A DNA stretch of 64,000 nucleotides from Lineus longissimus (Eukaryota; Nemertea; Pilidiophora; Heteronemertea; Lineidae). Both the position numbers and the translations under genes were made by a program. Below are positions 45,477-56,975 of this stretch, one piece after another. The DNA lies in assembly GCF_910592395.1 (NCBI RefSeq), contig NC_088326.1:2361001-2425000 (forward strand). Direction: 5' to 3'. The notes below the pieces were generated by a model. That model was not told the origin of the DNA. It saw only the letters and a program-made list of their open reading frames with translations, and did no database searches. Each line of letters starts with the position of its first letter. Position 1 is the stretch's first letter.

Positions 45477-48400
45477 TCAACCAAGTGCCATGCGTTTGAT
45501 TCCGCATTCCCCACAAAACTTTGCCGTGGCAATCGGGTACTTAGTCCCACACTCATGACAGAATTTCCCAACGGCGTTGCCCTGGCGGCCCGCGCTTGCA
45601 TTGCTGGTCATACCTCTACCACTGCCAGGTGGAGTGCCCCTGAAATATAAAATGATTTTGTGCAATTAAAGAGACTGCATGGTTTAAGCCATTTTCCTGG
45701 CCAGGTGAAAAATGTCTATCAGAAAACCAAGTGGTGTCACCAGTATGAGTCTGGGATCCTGACTCACATGTTTGTTGCTGATATAACTGAACACAAAGTC
45801 CAGCAGCACCAGGCTGTATGCATAAACCAAATAAATCATGCAAGGTAGCCAGTTATCCATGTCTTAGCATTGCCTTAAACATAACACCAGAAGCCAGGCT
45901 TAGCAGGCTTTTATGAATATGGGCCCTGGGCGTTAGTCACGAGGCCTGAACAGTCCCTTGCCGGATACCACTTTATTTACAATATGTGTCCATCAAGTGT
46001 TCTCGAAGAAAGAGACAAAATCAAAAATCAAAATACAGTCAGAAACAAGTGACACAGAGGGTAAATCACAACATTTATTGCCGTTGTTTGGGGTCTGAGA
46101 GTGCATAACGTATTGTGCCACTTCCTAAAAGCAGAAAATTACAAAAAGAGCAAACAGCTCAATGTTTTGGTCAACAGAGACATTTAGGGAAATGATAATC
46201 TATCCTGTCAATGAGCTTCTACACTAAGTGACATCAGAAAAGGGACAGGACACATCACAGGCTGACACCGTGTTACAGTGCTTGTGACATCAAAGGCTGG
46301 TTGGTTGGATGTGGCCATTTCCTAATCGCTGGTTGTTGCGACAAAAATCGTTTGTTTGTGCGGCACTTTAGATGATGGCAAAATGAGCACACATGCACAG
46401 AACATAGACACTACTCACCTGTACCTGGAAGGACTCGTCCGCGAGTCAAAATCACTCGGACTGTGGATGGTGGGAAAAGAGCAGGTTAGAGCATGGAGGT
46501 GGTTAGATGACAAGGGGTTAAGGGACTGCTAGGAAGGCAAGATTATGTTATTGTTAGCTTTTGATTTTGAACACTAGATGTCACCCATTAACTCATTTCT
46601 AAGGACCTCTACGACGACAAGGGGGGGAGCTGGGATTCTTTTCAGTTGAAAGGCCAACATGTTTTAAGTCAGCTGACTGAGAGAGTTGTTAGAGAAAGCT
46701 GAAGACAGGTCTAATGCAAGGACTTATCTTATCTATTTCGCAAATCCAGAAATACAGAGACGAGGAAATTGGGCAGTTTTCAGTATCTCATACTTCAAAT
46801 CTTGTCTCAGAGTTAGATAGTTACAATGGTTGGCATAAAGAGAGGAAATACCACTTTCAAACATGACAAAAATAGTTTCACCAAAATCATAATCCTTGCA
46901 TAGGACATGCTCTGCCAATGTTACCAAGCAAAGCAGAAGCGTACCTTACAGCCGGTGAGAGATGGGTTAACGATTCCATACTATTGCTATACCTGGACAT
47001 ATTGCTTCGGGCCATTCCCGTGCCGCGTACACTATTTTTCGCATCTTGGTAGGTCTGTGGGTCGCGGCCTGTACGCATCGGTCGTCCCATGCCTTGGTCG
47101 CTCTGAAGTAAAATAGAAAAGGTACGTTGCACAGTTTTTTTTCAAGGGGAAATATGTAAGACATCTGTGACATCCGTGACTGCTGAACTAGGATACAATT
47201 TGTCAGAATCGAACTGTGTTCTTAGACAGGTGGGCCTACCTCGGCACCTGTGGAATTGATACCAAACCAATGATATGGGTTGTTCTATTCTAAAATACAT
47301 CAAACTAAACTTAACTAAACTTAACTAAACTTGACCGTTATCAGATTTCGTACCAACCTAAATCACCAAAACCGCTGTGGCGAAAACGAGGCACAGTGCA
47401 TTTTACACAGAAAATACACTACATTGCAACCAAACTGTTTTAGAATACTACATCACCTTACTAAGTAAATAAGCTGGGCCCAGTGCCTGACTTTACAGAT
47501 TATGTCAGTTTGTTTGCAGCAGTTTAAGGTGGCTGACTCACCGCTTGTGGCATACTCTCTGATTTTGTCATGTTCCCGTAGCCGCCATTAAAACTGCCAC
47601 CACTATCTCGCCGAGCTGAAGAAAAAACAGGTATCGACAGTTAAGATAAGTAAAGACACTTTGGAGGTAATAATGTGGTATGGTTTTACGACTCTGTTCT
47701 GTAGCAAACCATCATGTGTCCATTGATACACGATGAAATCTCAAATTCGGATGAATAAGTTACAGCATCAAAATCGGCAACTCAAATTGTCCTCCCACGG
47801 GTGTTGGCCTAGGCTGGAGCTCGGCGTTTCAGGAAATAATTTGATGTAGCATCGTACCTGAGGAATATGTCGTCCCACTTCTTGCTGACCCACGACTACT
47901 AGCAGACTTAGCGGCACCTATCGTTAGCAAAAGGAGCAACAGTGGTCAAATGGTTAATGCCAAACACTCCAACATTCATTGTTTTAACACAGCAACAAGA
48001 GAAAAGTTATGTTAAAAGTTAAACAGTAACTACAAACAGAATACTGTTAGCTACAACGTTTTTTGGGGCTATTTATTATTGCAGTTCATGAAATTTTCTA
48101 AAAATATTAAAATTTCATAATTCTTTCCCCCAACTATGCATTTATTCCGGTTTTTCAGTTTTGTTTCAATTCATATCATCATGAATTGCAATTATATGTC
48201 ATATCCGCAAATAACAACCAAAATAAGGTACAAATTTTCAAATCAAAAAGGTTAATACAAGCAAAATCTAATTATATACAGAAACTGTCAGAAAAGTCAA
48301 GCAAAACTTTTTTCAAAACATACCTGCTCTCCCTCCACCAGGTGGTGGGCGACTCCCCGTCCCTGGTGAGCCATAATTCATACTCGAGCCATAACCACCA

Positions 48401-51400
48401 CCACCGTATCCACCATAGTCACCGCCGTTCGCCATGTCCGATTCGGTCTTTTGCTTTAAGCGCGGAGCTTTGTACTGAAACATGACAAAAACTGAGTTGT
48501 GAAGTTGATTTGTACCATAAATATGTGTAAAACTATCTTAGTGAGTGTGAAAAAAATCCAGATTATAGAATCTCAAAATCCAAATTTTATCTTCACCGAC
48601 CATGTTATGCTCTTAAAGTCCCGAATTCAAGGTTGGTCATCCTGTAAACCAAGAAATAAATAACGTGCGGCCTAATGTCTTACCACAGTCCTAGCGGCAG
48701 CTCGCTGCTTAGCTTGATCTGATATGACTGGTTTACTTGATATGCGACCGTGCTTTTCTTTACAGAACGGTTCATGGCGGCCGTGAGCATTCTCGTTGAA
48801 GCGACGCTGGCAATAGCGACATGTTACGTAATCTGAAAATAATCATCATACACTTAAGTTTATGATCTTTGATCTAATTATATTTCCAAAGTTGGATCAC
48901 TTCCAGTTGCAGCAAATAGAGCTATACAACCAAAGTTTTTCTCAACTTTACTTCGATTTAGTGATAGAGTGGTAACAGGCAGTAGGTCCCTCAGCATCTA
49001 GAAATCTGGAAAGGGGCTGCGACACAGTCCAACCCACTTGCCTCATGCGCCATCCCCCAAATCCGCCATGGCCCAGTCTTTAAATTTGATCTGAACCCTC
49101 GAACTTTACCTGGATTCAGGGACGGTGCGGGTGGTGGTGGGAGGGGTCCCCCGGCCTTCAAAGCTTGGTCTACGCCACGCGCATTCCTGATGGCTGCGAT
49201 GAATTCTTGATGTTGTTGACGCCAGTTGTTCTTCGATGCTGGTTGTGGCTGCAATGAAGGAGAAGTGAAGCAACCTGCTCAAGGACTCGAGGAATGTGTG
49301 ATCAAGACAGACCTAAGTTTTACATCCTGATCTTTCGAAATGGATAGCCTCCTTGCTGTGTCCCTAGCTCCTGATATGAACTTGATACCAGGCCTCTCAA
49401 TTACATGATTCCTACACCGTATAACGGTGTAGGCCGTACAGGATGTCCCCAAATTAGGCCTTTTTTTTCTTTTTTTTTTAATAATATGACCCCCTGAAGC
49501 GTTTTTTGACTCCTAACATAATCAAATCTCATCCAAATGGCCTAATTTTATAGTTTTACCCAAAAAATTATGATTTTTTAAGGTGTATATTGTGATAACA
49601 GTCACTAACTTTGATTTATGACGTCGCTGTTCAGGCAAATTGGCGCGATGAAATGTCCCCAAGTTAAGCTAAAAAGCAAAAAAACATGTCCCCAAAATAG
49701 GCTAAAAAAATACAGGGTGTAGAGGTCTCCACATAATTGAAAGGCCTGCCAACTCAGCCTGCTTCCTAGTTGATGCAAGTCTAGTTTGCAATTTTTGTCG
49801 CTTTGACTTGTGAATTGCAGGTCTCCACGTAATTGAAAGGCCTGGATGCTTGTGACACAGGGTAAGATCCCCTGTTGTTATGCTGTTACACTATGGTTTC
49901 CACGGAGCGTGGATGGAAAGCTAGGTCAGCAGGTCCTCATGGTATCTCATTCGTAGTGACCAAAATGGCCAGTAACAAAAGGGTGAAATAATATATGGGA
50001 AATGCCATTACATGTACATAAACATGTTATAAAATATAAACATCATGAAAGTACATAATCACTTCATTGCAGAAAACAAATGTGCACTGAACTAATTTGG
50101 GGGTGTGTGAAGAATGCAAGGTTTAACAAAAATGATCAGTTGACAATCTAATGTTGAACAGCAGATTGGATGCACCGACCGAACAGCTGAAGGGCCGGCT
50201 GCAAGGCAAAACAAGTCAATGTATCGGACTAAGGTTGTTTTGCCTAAACATCAAGAATAAAGAAATTGAAACAAAATAAAATCCCCCTAATTGTCAGAAT
50301 TCGTTACCCAGTGCTAGATAAGATGCTGTGGAATTGCTTCCACCAACTTGGTCTTTGTCAATTCTTGATAACATGCCCTGCACTGCTACATGCACGGACT
50401 TGCCATCAAAGTCATATGCAGAGCTCTTCATAGATTGATGAATTAACTTGAGTCAATACAGCACACATGCTTGAAGCTGAATTCAATAAATACCTTACTC
50501 CGCGTTTCAGCATACTACAATTTAAAGAATTGAAAAATGTCTCGATGAAACTTTTTCAACACAATTACATAGCAACCTGAACTTCAGTGCAAACTCTGCA
50601 CAAGCGACCGAGTCGATTCAGTAACGAGCTCTCGTATTTGAGGATGAGGACTTAGTAGAACTTGAATGTTGTGTGACAAGGAGAAAAACAGTAACGAGCC
50701 GCAGTGGTGAAAGTGGATCGACTGGGTCTCTGGTAACCAGTCAACAGGTCCCTGGCTTGATACCCACTGTCGGCATGAGACTCAAGGCAGGTCTCTTTGA
50801 CTTATATGCCCACCTCCACACAGATGTATGAATGTCGTACCGGGTGATAGGCTCCTCTGCATTCGCAGTGGCGGGACCAAAGCTATGGAATGAGCTGCCA
50901 AATAGTGTTCGTGGCCAGAGTACCCTGGGTCGTTTTAAAACTGTACTAAAAACTCATGTTTTTAAGAAATTCTTTTGAATCCTTTGCACGTTTTCTTTAG
51001 TAATGACTTTTATTCTATCATGTATTAATGTTATGTGTTATTATAAATTGTAAAGCGCTTAGAAGTTTTAACAACGTTAAGCGCTATAAAAATGTTTTTA
51101 ATAATAATAATACCAGTCGGATATGCCCAGGTTGTTGTGTTGATAGTGCAGCTCATCTGACATCTCATCAACTTCTACTGAAAGGTTTCAGGATGGGGTT
51201 CAAGTATCAAGTTGGATGATAACTCGACTGTTGTTGACATCAGATTATAAATCCGAAACTTTAACTTTGAAAAATATCAGCCCTGCTTTAGAAAATAAAG
51301 CACAAAAAAAACAAAATAAAAGAGACGAGGAATGGACTGATTACACTTATGTACCTGGGATGAGGTTGAAAATCACACCACCCTTCGTTTTTCATGTACG

Positions 51401-54400
51401 TACTTGTATAACAGATCATTTCAAGCCCAGTTTACTATGTGCTTTTTTTACTTTTCACATTTGAAATAGATACCTTATTTCCAGATCTAGGGGCTGCTTC
51501 CTAAAATCAAAGAGAATTTACATCAAAATTTCATTGAAAAGGTCTTGGTAGTACACTGACGGGCCTTGTTTTTGATGCAGCGGTCCTTGGTGAACCAAGT
51601 GGTCCCTTGTCTTCTAACAAATAAAGACCACTTGATTTCCGTACATCAGGACACCACTGCAGTTGAAAAGCCCTGGATTTAACTAATACGGGATCTTTCT
51701 ATTCTCACCTTGCCAATCTGTCCGGGACGGATGGTCGCCTTTATTGGGATGTCCGTCCCCGTTGCCCTCTGCTTGCCCGAATCAAACACCTTTCTCTTCT
51801 TTGCCTTCAGAGCAGACTTTTTACAAATTGGTTCATGCCGGGACTGAAAAACGGATGTGAAATATATCATTCCTTTTCTCATGTATTGACTTGTTATATG
51901 AAGAGAAGTGATTGTTGACAATTTGCCGAGAGCAGACGTTAAACTTGCATTACATTAATGCATCAAACTGCACAGACTGACAGTCTTACATTTATTGCCT
52001 TTTCCATTAGAAATTCCATTTCCAATGACACGAAAACAAGTTATGTTATTGTTTACATGCACTAACCAATGAGTCTGGATTGAAGGACCGGCCACAGATT
52101 GGGCACGGTGTCAGACCCCCACTGCCATAACCCTCTGAAAAAAAGAATAACAAGCTTAAATGTAACTACAGGACTAAACAAGGTTAGTTGGAAATTAAGT
52201 CAGATTTCGAGGAGACTGATCCCATCAAACAAACAGTTGGTTACCCTGTACACCAACATCAGCACTGACACTGAAAGTGTTTTGAGGAAGGTCTTGAGGG
52301 TTAGTCCAGGGTTTTGACTGGTCCGTCATACTAGCTTTCTACTACAACAGACTTGTATCGGAAAGAAACCAAAGAGAATCTTTGCAAATAGTCCCCACCT
52401 TCTTCATACTCCATTTTAATCGTGATAGTTGTTTTGATTTTAAAAAGATGTCTGTCCCAATGCCCTATTTCAACTGATCAATAATGTCAAGGGTATAGTT
52501 TTATACTAGCATTCACTAGCTCCACCAGACGCATATGGTAAACATTCAGCAATATCTCCATAAGGGATGACCTTTACGTCTAATGATATTTTTGACCACA
52601 CAAAAACATCGCAGGCTAGGTGTGGTGGATATCCTCAAAACACATTTTTGATATTCATTCATTGGGTAGTTCTGCTTCAATGCATGGACAAATACAGAAT
52701 TATCACAAAGGAAAGAACATTCTACAAATTCTTAGGCTATTATTCTTGTAGCTGATCTATCGAAACGGGGATTGTGCCACAGATTTATAGGGATATTAAA
52801 GAGTTCAATTATCCATTGAGTGGGATAAAAGGTTCCATAAGGTGGCCTGATAGAGAGATAATATTGATAAAACTGATCCATTGGATTGTTGGTAGTTTTT
52901 GGATCTATGTACATGTACATGAACTGTAGAAAATGTCAATGTACGACCTTTTCAAGTACAAGATTTCTGAAAGTTTAGATATTTTAATGATTCTTAATGC
53001 TTTTTTACCCTCAAAAGTACTTGCATGCATCTTGCACACTGAATAAAAGATGGGAACCAATGCCAAATGGCCTAAGTCAGACATGATTTCTAGATCTATT
53101 TGTAACAAATAAATAATAAATCATGGATCAATGGCACTACTCAATTCTCGTGGACATCATTTTGACCATGGAGTGAGTGTGAAAAACATGGAAGAAAACA
53201 CCATGTATCCTACACCTTAAATTTGCCAAGTTTTTTTTCTGATTGCCAAGGACACGTGATGTATTAGTATTAGCAAGAATCAATAAAGACTAGGCCTAGT
53301 GTTTATGAATTCTCGGTAATAGTATGGTCCATCGTCATCGGGTCATGTTCATTAACCATTTCACTATCAGTTAACAGTATCAGTATTCTGGTCCGACGTG
53401 CAATAACAAATTAACATACACCATGCCGATAGGCGATATGGTACACCGAAATACCTATCTGATGACATCATGACGCAATGTAGGCCTATACTGGGGGGTG
53501 ATGCATAGAATACGATTATGATCAGGTCAGGATGGATATACTGGCCTACTGAAAATACCAAGGACATTCCATTGCATCCAGCAATTGGCAGCAATGGCAA
53601 AGCATCGACTGTACATACTACATGGTCTCTGCCGTCTGGCTATACTTTGGTGTGTCACTGTCTGCCGCATCCTATCACCTAGGTCTAGGGCTAAGCCATG
53701 CTGGGCAGTCATACAAATTACAGTACTACAAGATAGATAGAGCCTATGATTATCGCATAAACAAAGCAGAGGCATTCCATATGAAATCAACCTATTTAAG
53801 AAAATCTTCCCAGGTCATAGTCTCAGAATTGGCTAATTTTTACATATTTTGTAGGTTATAGGGCCAATATGAAAAGTCCAAAATATTTTTGTCATATTCC
53901 TGACGGTTAGCCCCCCAGGAGGGTCCAAAAAAGGGGGTGTGGCACCTTTTGGGGGGCGGCCGCCTATTTCCTAGCCATCTTTAAATGGCTATATCTCAGA
54001 AAGTATTAGAGATACCCTTTTGATTCTTTCAGGGTGTTTTCTTCTTGGCCCAAGGACTGCTTTAATCTCATTAATTATATACTGAGACCTTTAGGATGAA
54101 AATTTATGGGGTTTCAATATTAGGTGATTTTTGACCAAAATTGCGTTTTTGGGGGGCTCTACCACCCACACTATAACAGGGTGGGGACAAATGAATGGTT
54201 GTTTTGGAAGTATCCTGTAATGACATTGTCTTGGTGTAAAAGAAACATCCTGAAAGATTCAGAAGTTTCTGAAAAGTGGTCCTGAAGTTGGTCCCACCCC
54301 CAAAATGCCACATTTTGAGGGTCCAAAATGGCCAGGTAGGAATGGGTTAATGATGAAAAAAGTAATTTTCCTCAAGAGACCTTGGTACCCTCTACTTGTG

Positions 54401-56466
54401 AGTAAAAAATCTTTTTCAAACCAGCACTCCTTCTAGGGGAAATAAATAGTTTCCCTAGTCAAGACTGGTATGCCACTCGTCCCTATATAACATGTACATT
54501 AATGTACATAAATGTACATAAAATTTTTTTTCCATATAATACTTTATTTATAACAGTAGGAACAACAGCTACAGTATTTGAATAGCCCTGGAAACACTGG
54601 ATTGTCCTTAGCATTCTTCTAAGAACCATAGAACAATAAGTCCCATCTAATTTACTACAGTTTGGTCTACATGTAGATCACAAAAGTCAGTGCATGAACC
54701 GCTGATAGCCTGCTTTTATTCTTGTTTCATCAGCTGAGGAAATGAAATAACTGCGTCCTAGACCACAAGTTGTTAGGGCATCGATTATGGCCAGGATGTG
54801 CTCTAACGGTACCCAGCAAACATCTTTTTATTTTTTTCATCATTAACCCATTCCTACCTGGCCATTTTGGACCCTCAAAATGAAAATATTTGGACCCTCA
54901 AAATGGGGCATGGTGGATTGGGAACATCTCCGACTGCTCTGAGGAACATAGTGATATACAAGTGTCATTCATGCATCCTCAAAGTCAAGCTTCAAATATC
55001 ATATGGCCAACTCCAAAATATGTTTGCTGGGTACCGTTAGAGCACATCCTGGCCATAATTGATGCCCCAACAACTTGTGGTCTAGGACGCAGTTATTTCA
55101 TTTCCTCAGCTGATGAAACAAGAATAAAAGCAGGCTATCAGCGGTTCATGCACTGACTTTTGTGATCTACATGTGGACCAAACTGTAGTAAATTAGATGG
55201 GACTTATTGTTCTATGGTTCTTAGAAGAATGCTAAGGACAATCCAGTGTTTCCAGGGCTATTCAAATACTGTAGCTGTTGTTCCTACTGTTATAAATAAA
55301 GTATTATATGGAAAAAAATTTTTATGTACATTTATGTACATTAATGTACATGTTATATAGGGACGAGTGGCATACCAGTCTTGACTAGGGAAACTATTTA
55401 TTTCCCCTAGAAGGAGTGCTGGTTTGAAAAAGATTTTTTACTCACAAGTAGAGGGTACCAAGGTCTCTTGAGGAAAATTATTTTTTTCATCATTAACCCA
55501 TTCCTACCTGGCCATTTTGGACCCTCAAAATGTGGCATTTTGGGGGTGGGACCAACTTCAGAACCACTTTTCAGAAACTTCTGAATCTTTCAGGATGTTT
55601 CTTTTACACCAAGACAATGTCATTACAGGATACTTCCAAAACAACCATTCATTTGTCCCCACCCTGTTATAGTGTGGGTGGTAGAGCCCCCCAAAAACGC
55701 AATTTTGGTCAAAAATCACCTAATATTGAAACCCCATAAATTTTCATTTTAAAGGTCTCAGTATATAATTAATGGGTTTAAAGCAGTCCTTGGGCCAAGA
55801 AGAAAACACCCTGAAAGAATCAAAAGGGTATCTCTAATACTTTCTGAGATATAGCCATTCAAAGATGGCTAGGAAATAGGCGGCCGCCCCCCAAAAGGTG
55901 CCACGCCCCCTTTTTTGGACCCTCCTGGGGGGCTAACCGTCAGGAATATGACAAAAATATTTTGGACTTTTCATATTGGCCCCATAACCTACAAAATATG
56001 TAAAAATTAGCCAATTCTAAGACTATGACCTGGGAACCACTTGTTGATTTCATATGGAATGCCTCAGCATGTGACGGTAGGCCTATGGGCATTATCTATT
56101 GTTGATTGATGATGTGCTATGAATTAATGATGAATGGAGTCAGACATGAGCTGTGAAACTGACTTCAGTGTCATTACAAATACAAGTCAATACTGTCATA
56201 GGTACTGCACTGAGTCTGAGTCCGAGACGTGAGAGTGACAGGTCAGACAGCACAGATGATGAGGTGAATGAAGAATGTCAAAATGAAAATTAGGCCATGA
56301 TTTTATGGTCCAAAACAGATATCAATTATTCAATAAACTCCGCAGAATGTAGCATAAATGTCTAGTACTTTCAGCGTCGTCGCTGAAATGAAGAAACTTT
56401 GATCAATAAAGGAGTGGAAAGTGAAATCTGAGGACAAACATTTTACAAACCTTCAAAGTCGGCCAT
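45477..56466 (-). CDS. ZC2HC1A: Zinc finger C2HC domain-containing protein 1 (ZC2HC1A-like)
   Basis: Twelve minus-strand exons with continuous phase, 391 aa: 56466-56451, 52134-52067, 51843-51709, 51500-51474, 49248-49110, 48832-48684, 48474-48324, 47917-47858, 47615-47542, 47102-46945, 46460-46425, 45639-45477. Two C2HC fingers: Cys16, Cys19, His31, Cys35 and Cys133, Cys136, His148, Cys152. The linker words KRKVFDSGKQRATGTDI and EFIAAIRNARGVDQAL match vertebrate ZC2HC1A. A Gly/Tyr/Ser-rich low-complexity part (about 180-300) follows. The end KFCHECGTKYP-----KFCGECG forms a third, four-Cys module. The molecular role of the family is little known. The first exon codes only five residues and is separated by a 4.3 kb intron holding the fold-back palindrome. 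The gene is divergent from MTMR9. Confidence 0.93.
49380..49850. mobile_element. Small TIR element with an extra end copy
   Basis: The left end CAGGCCTCTCAATTACATG (49389) and, past a loop, the word CATAATTGAAAGGCCTG (49736) are inverted repeats, followed inward on both sides by CTACACC. A third copy of the end, CGTAATTGAAAGGCCTGG, is at 49829. The interior has GTCCCCAAATTAGGCC and GTCCCCAAAATAGGCTA in opposite halves. Lies in ZC2HC1 intron 5, no coding capacity. Confidence 0.55.
50690..51115 (+). mobile_element. tRNA-headed SINE joined to LINE-like 3' end
   Basis: 50695-50770 has an A-box-like GCCGCAGTGGTGAAAGTGG and a B-box-like GGCTTGATACC, a tRNA-derived head. Further on, the plus strand encodes AFAVAGPKLWNELPNSVRG followed by LGRFKTVLKTHVFKKFF and a stop, the C-terminal signature of a CR1/L2-type reverse-transcriptase ORF. 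The end is GTTAAGCGCTATAAAAATG then (AAT)n. It is either a SINE with a long LINE tail or two adjacent insertions. Confidence 0.6.
53769..56069. repeat. 2.3 kb fold-back palindrome with about 1 kb arms
   Basis: The left arm 53769 to about 54825 recurs as reverse complement at about 55020-56069 with few mismatches; for example 54104-54313 and 55530-55739 encode the identical 69-aa frame in opposite strands. The loop is about 54826-55019. A further inverted or direct copy of the word CCATTTTGGACCCTCAAAATG occurs in the loop, so the structure is nested. The outermost 55 bp (GCATTCCATATGAAATCAAC and beyond) are more diverged. It lies in ZC2HC1 intron 1. A fold-back transposon or a segmental inverted duplication are both possible. 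Confidence 0.9.
54890..55156 (+). pseudogene. Captured coding fragment in the fold-back element
   Basis: The frame reads NGAWWIGNISD, then VSFMHPQSQASNIIWPTP, then VCWVPLEHILAIIDAPTT and GRSYFISS. This resembles a C-terminal module I know from many long invertebrate uncharacterised or transposon-linked proteins (WWIG-V, F-HP-GP---FWP--D-CWVP---IL, PTT--GR-Y). There is no ATG in frame (a stop precedes) and only one end of a protein is present. The 3' half is duplicated in the left arm. It is a fragment, not a working gene. Confidence 0.55.
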
Positions 56467-56975
56467 CTTGTTTTCACTAGCAACCTTGGCAGGCAGACAA
56501 CAAATTCCACAATTCTAATTGGCCAAAAAATGTAAATTTTATGAAAAGTTACTGAAATTTTTTGAATAGGCTATCAAAAACGTATAAATTAAACCAATTG
56601 TTTTCGCACAACTTCTGGAAACTATCATATGGTCAGCAATAGGGCTAATTATTTTTATCTATTGACTTTGACTTGTGGTGCGGACTCAGTCAACAGGTGT
56701 CCCTACTTCCGGTTTAAGATAAAATTTCTGCTCTGTCAAAATATTGACATATTCACTCTTTCTGCTCAGAAGATCATGATTCTTTCGACAATTGTTGAAT
56801 TCTAAGTTTAATCCTAACCTGTTCTTTCATATAGAAGTAAGTTTAATGTGAGAAAATCCCTTTTGATGTGCTAGATACTGCTTCCGTCGTCCGCCTCCTC
56901 CGCTAATTCTGGCCCTGCAGTTTCCTCCTACTGAGGCTACTCTACTGTAAATCAATAACTTTTTATATTTTCAGG
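56467..56975. promoter_or_regulatory. Divergent promoter region ZC2HC1 / MTMR9
   Basis: Only 509 bp separate the two start codons. Next to the ZC2HC1 ATG lie AAGATGGCCGAC (YY1-like, covering the ATG) and an ATTGG/CCAAT word (56517-56524, TAATTGGCCA). On the MTMR9 side, GAA|GTAAGTTT at 56836 is a good donor for an untranslated exon, joined to the acceptor TTTTCAG at 56974. No TATA box was seen. Confidence 0.5.

Noticed and set aside
54104-55739. Identical 69-codon frames in opposite strands as two genes
   Set aside because: They are the two arms of one palindrome; the translation has no family features.
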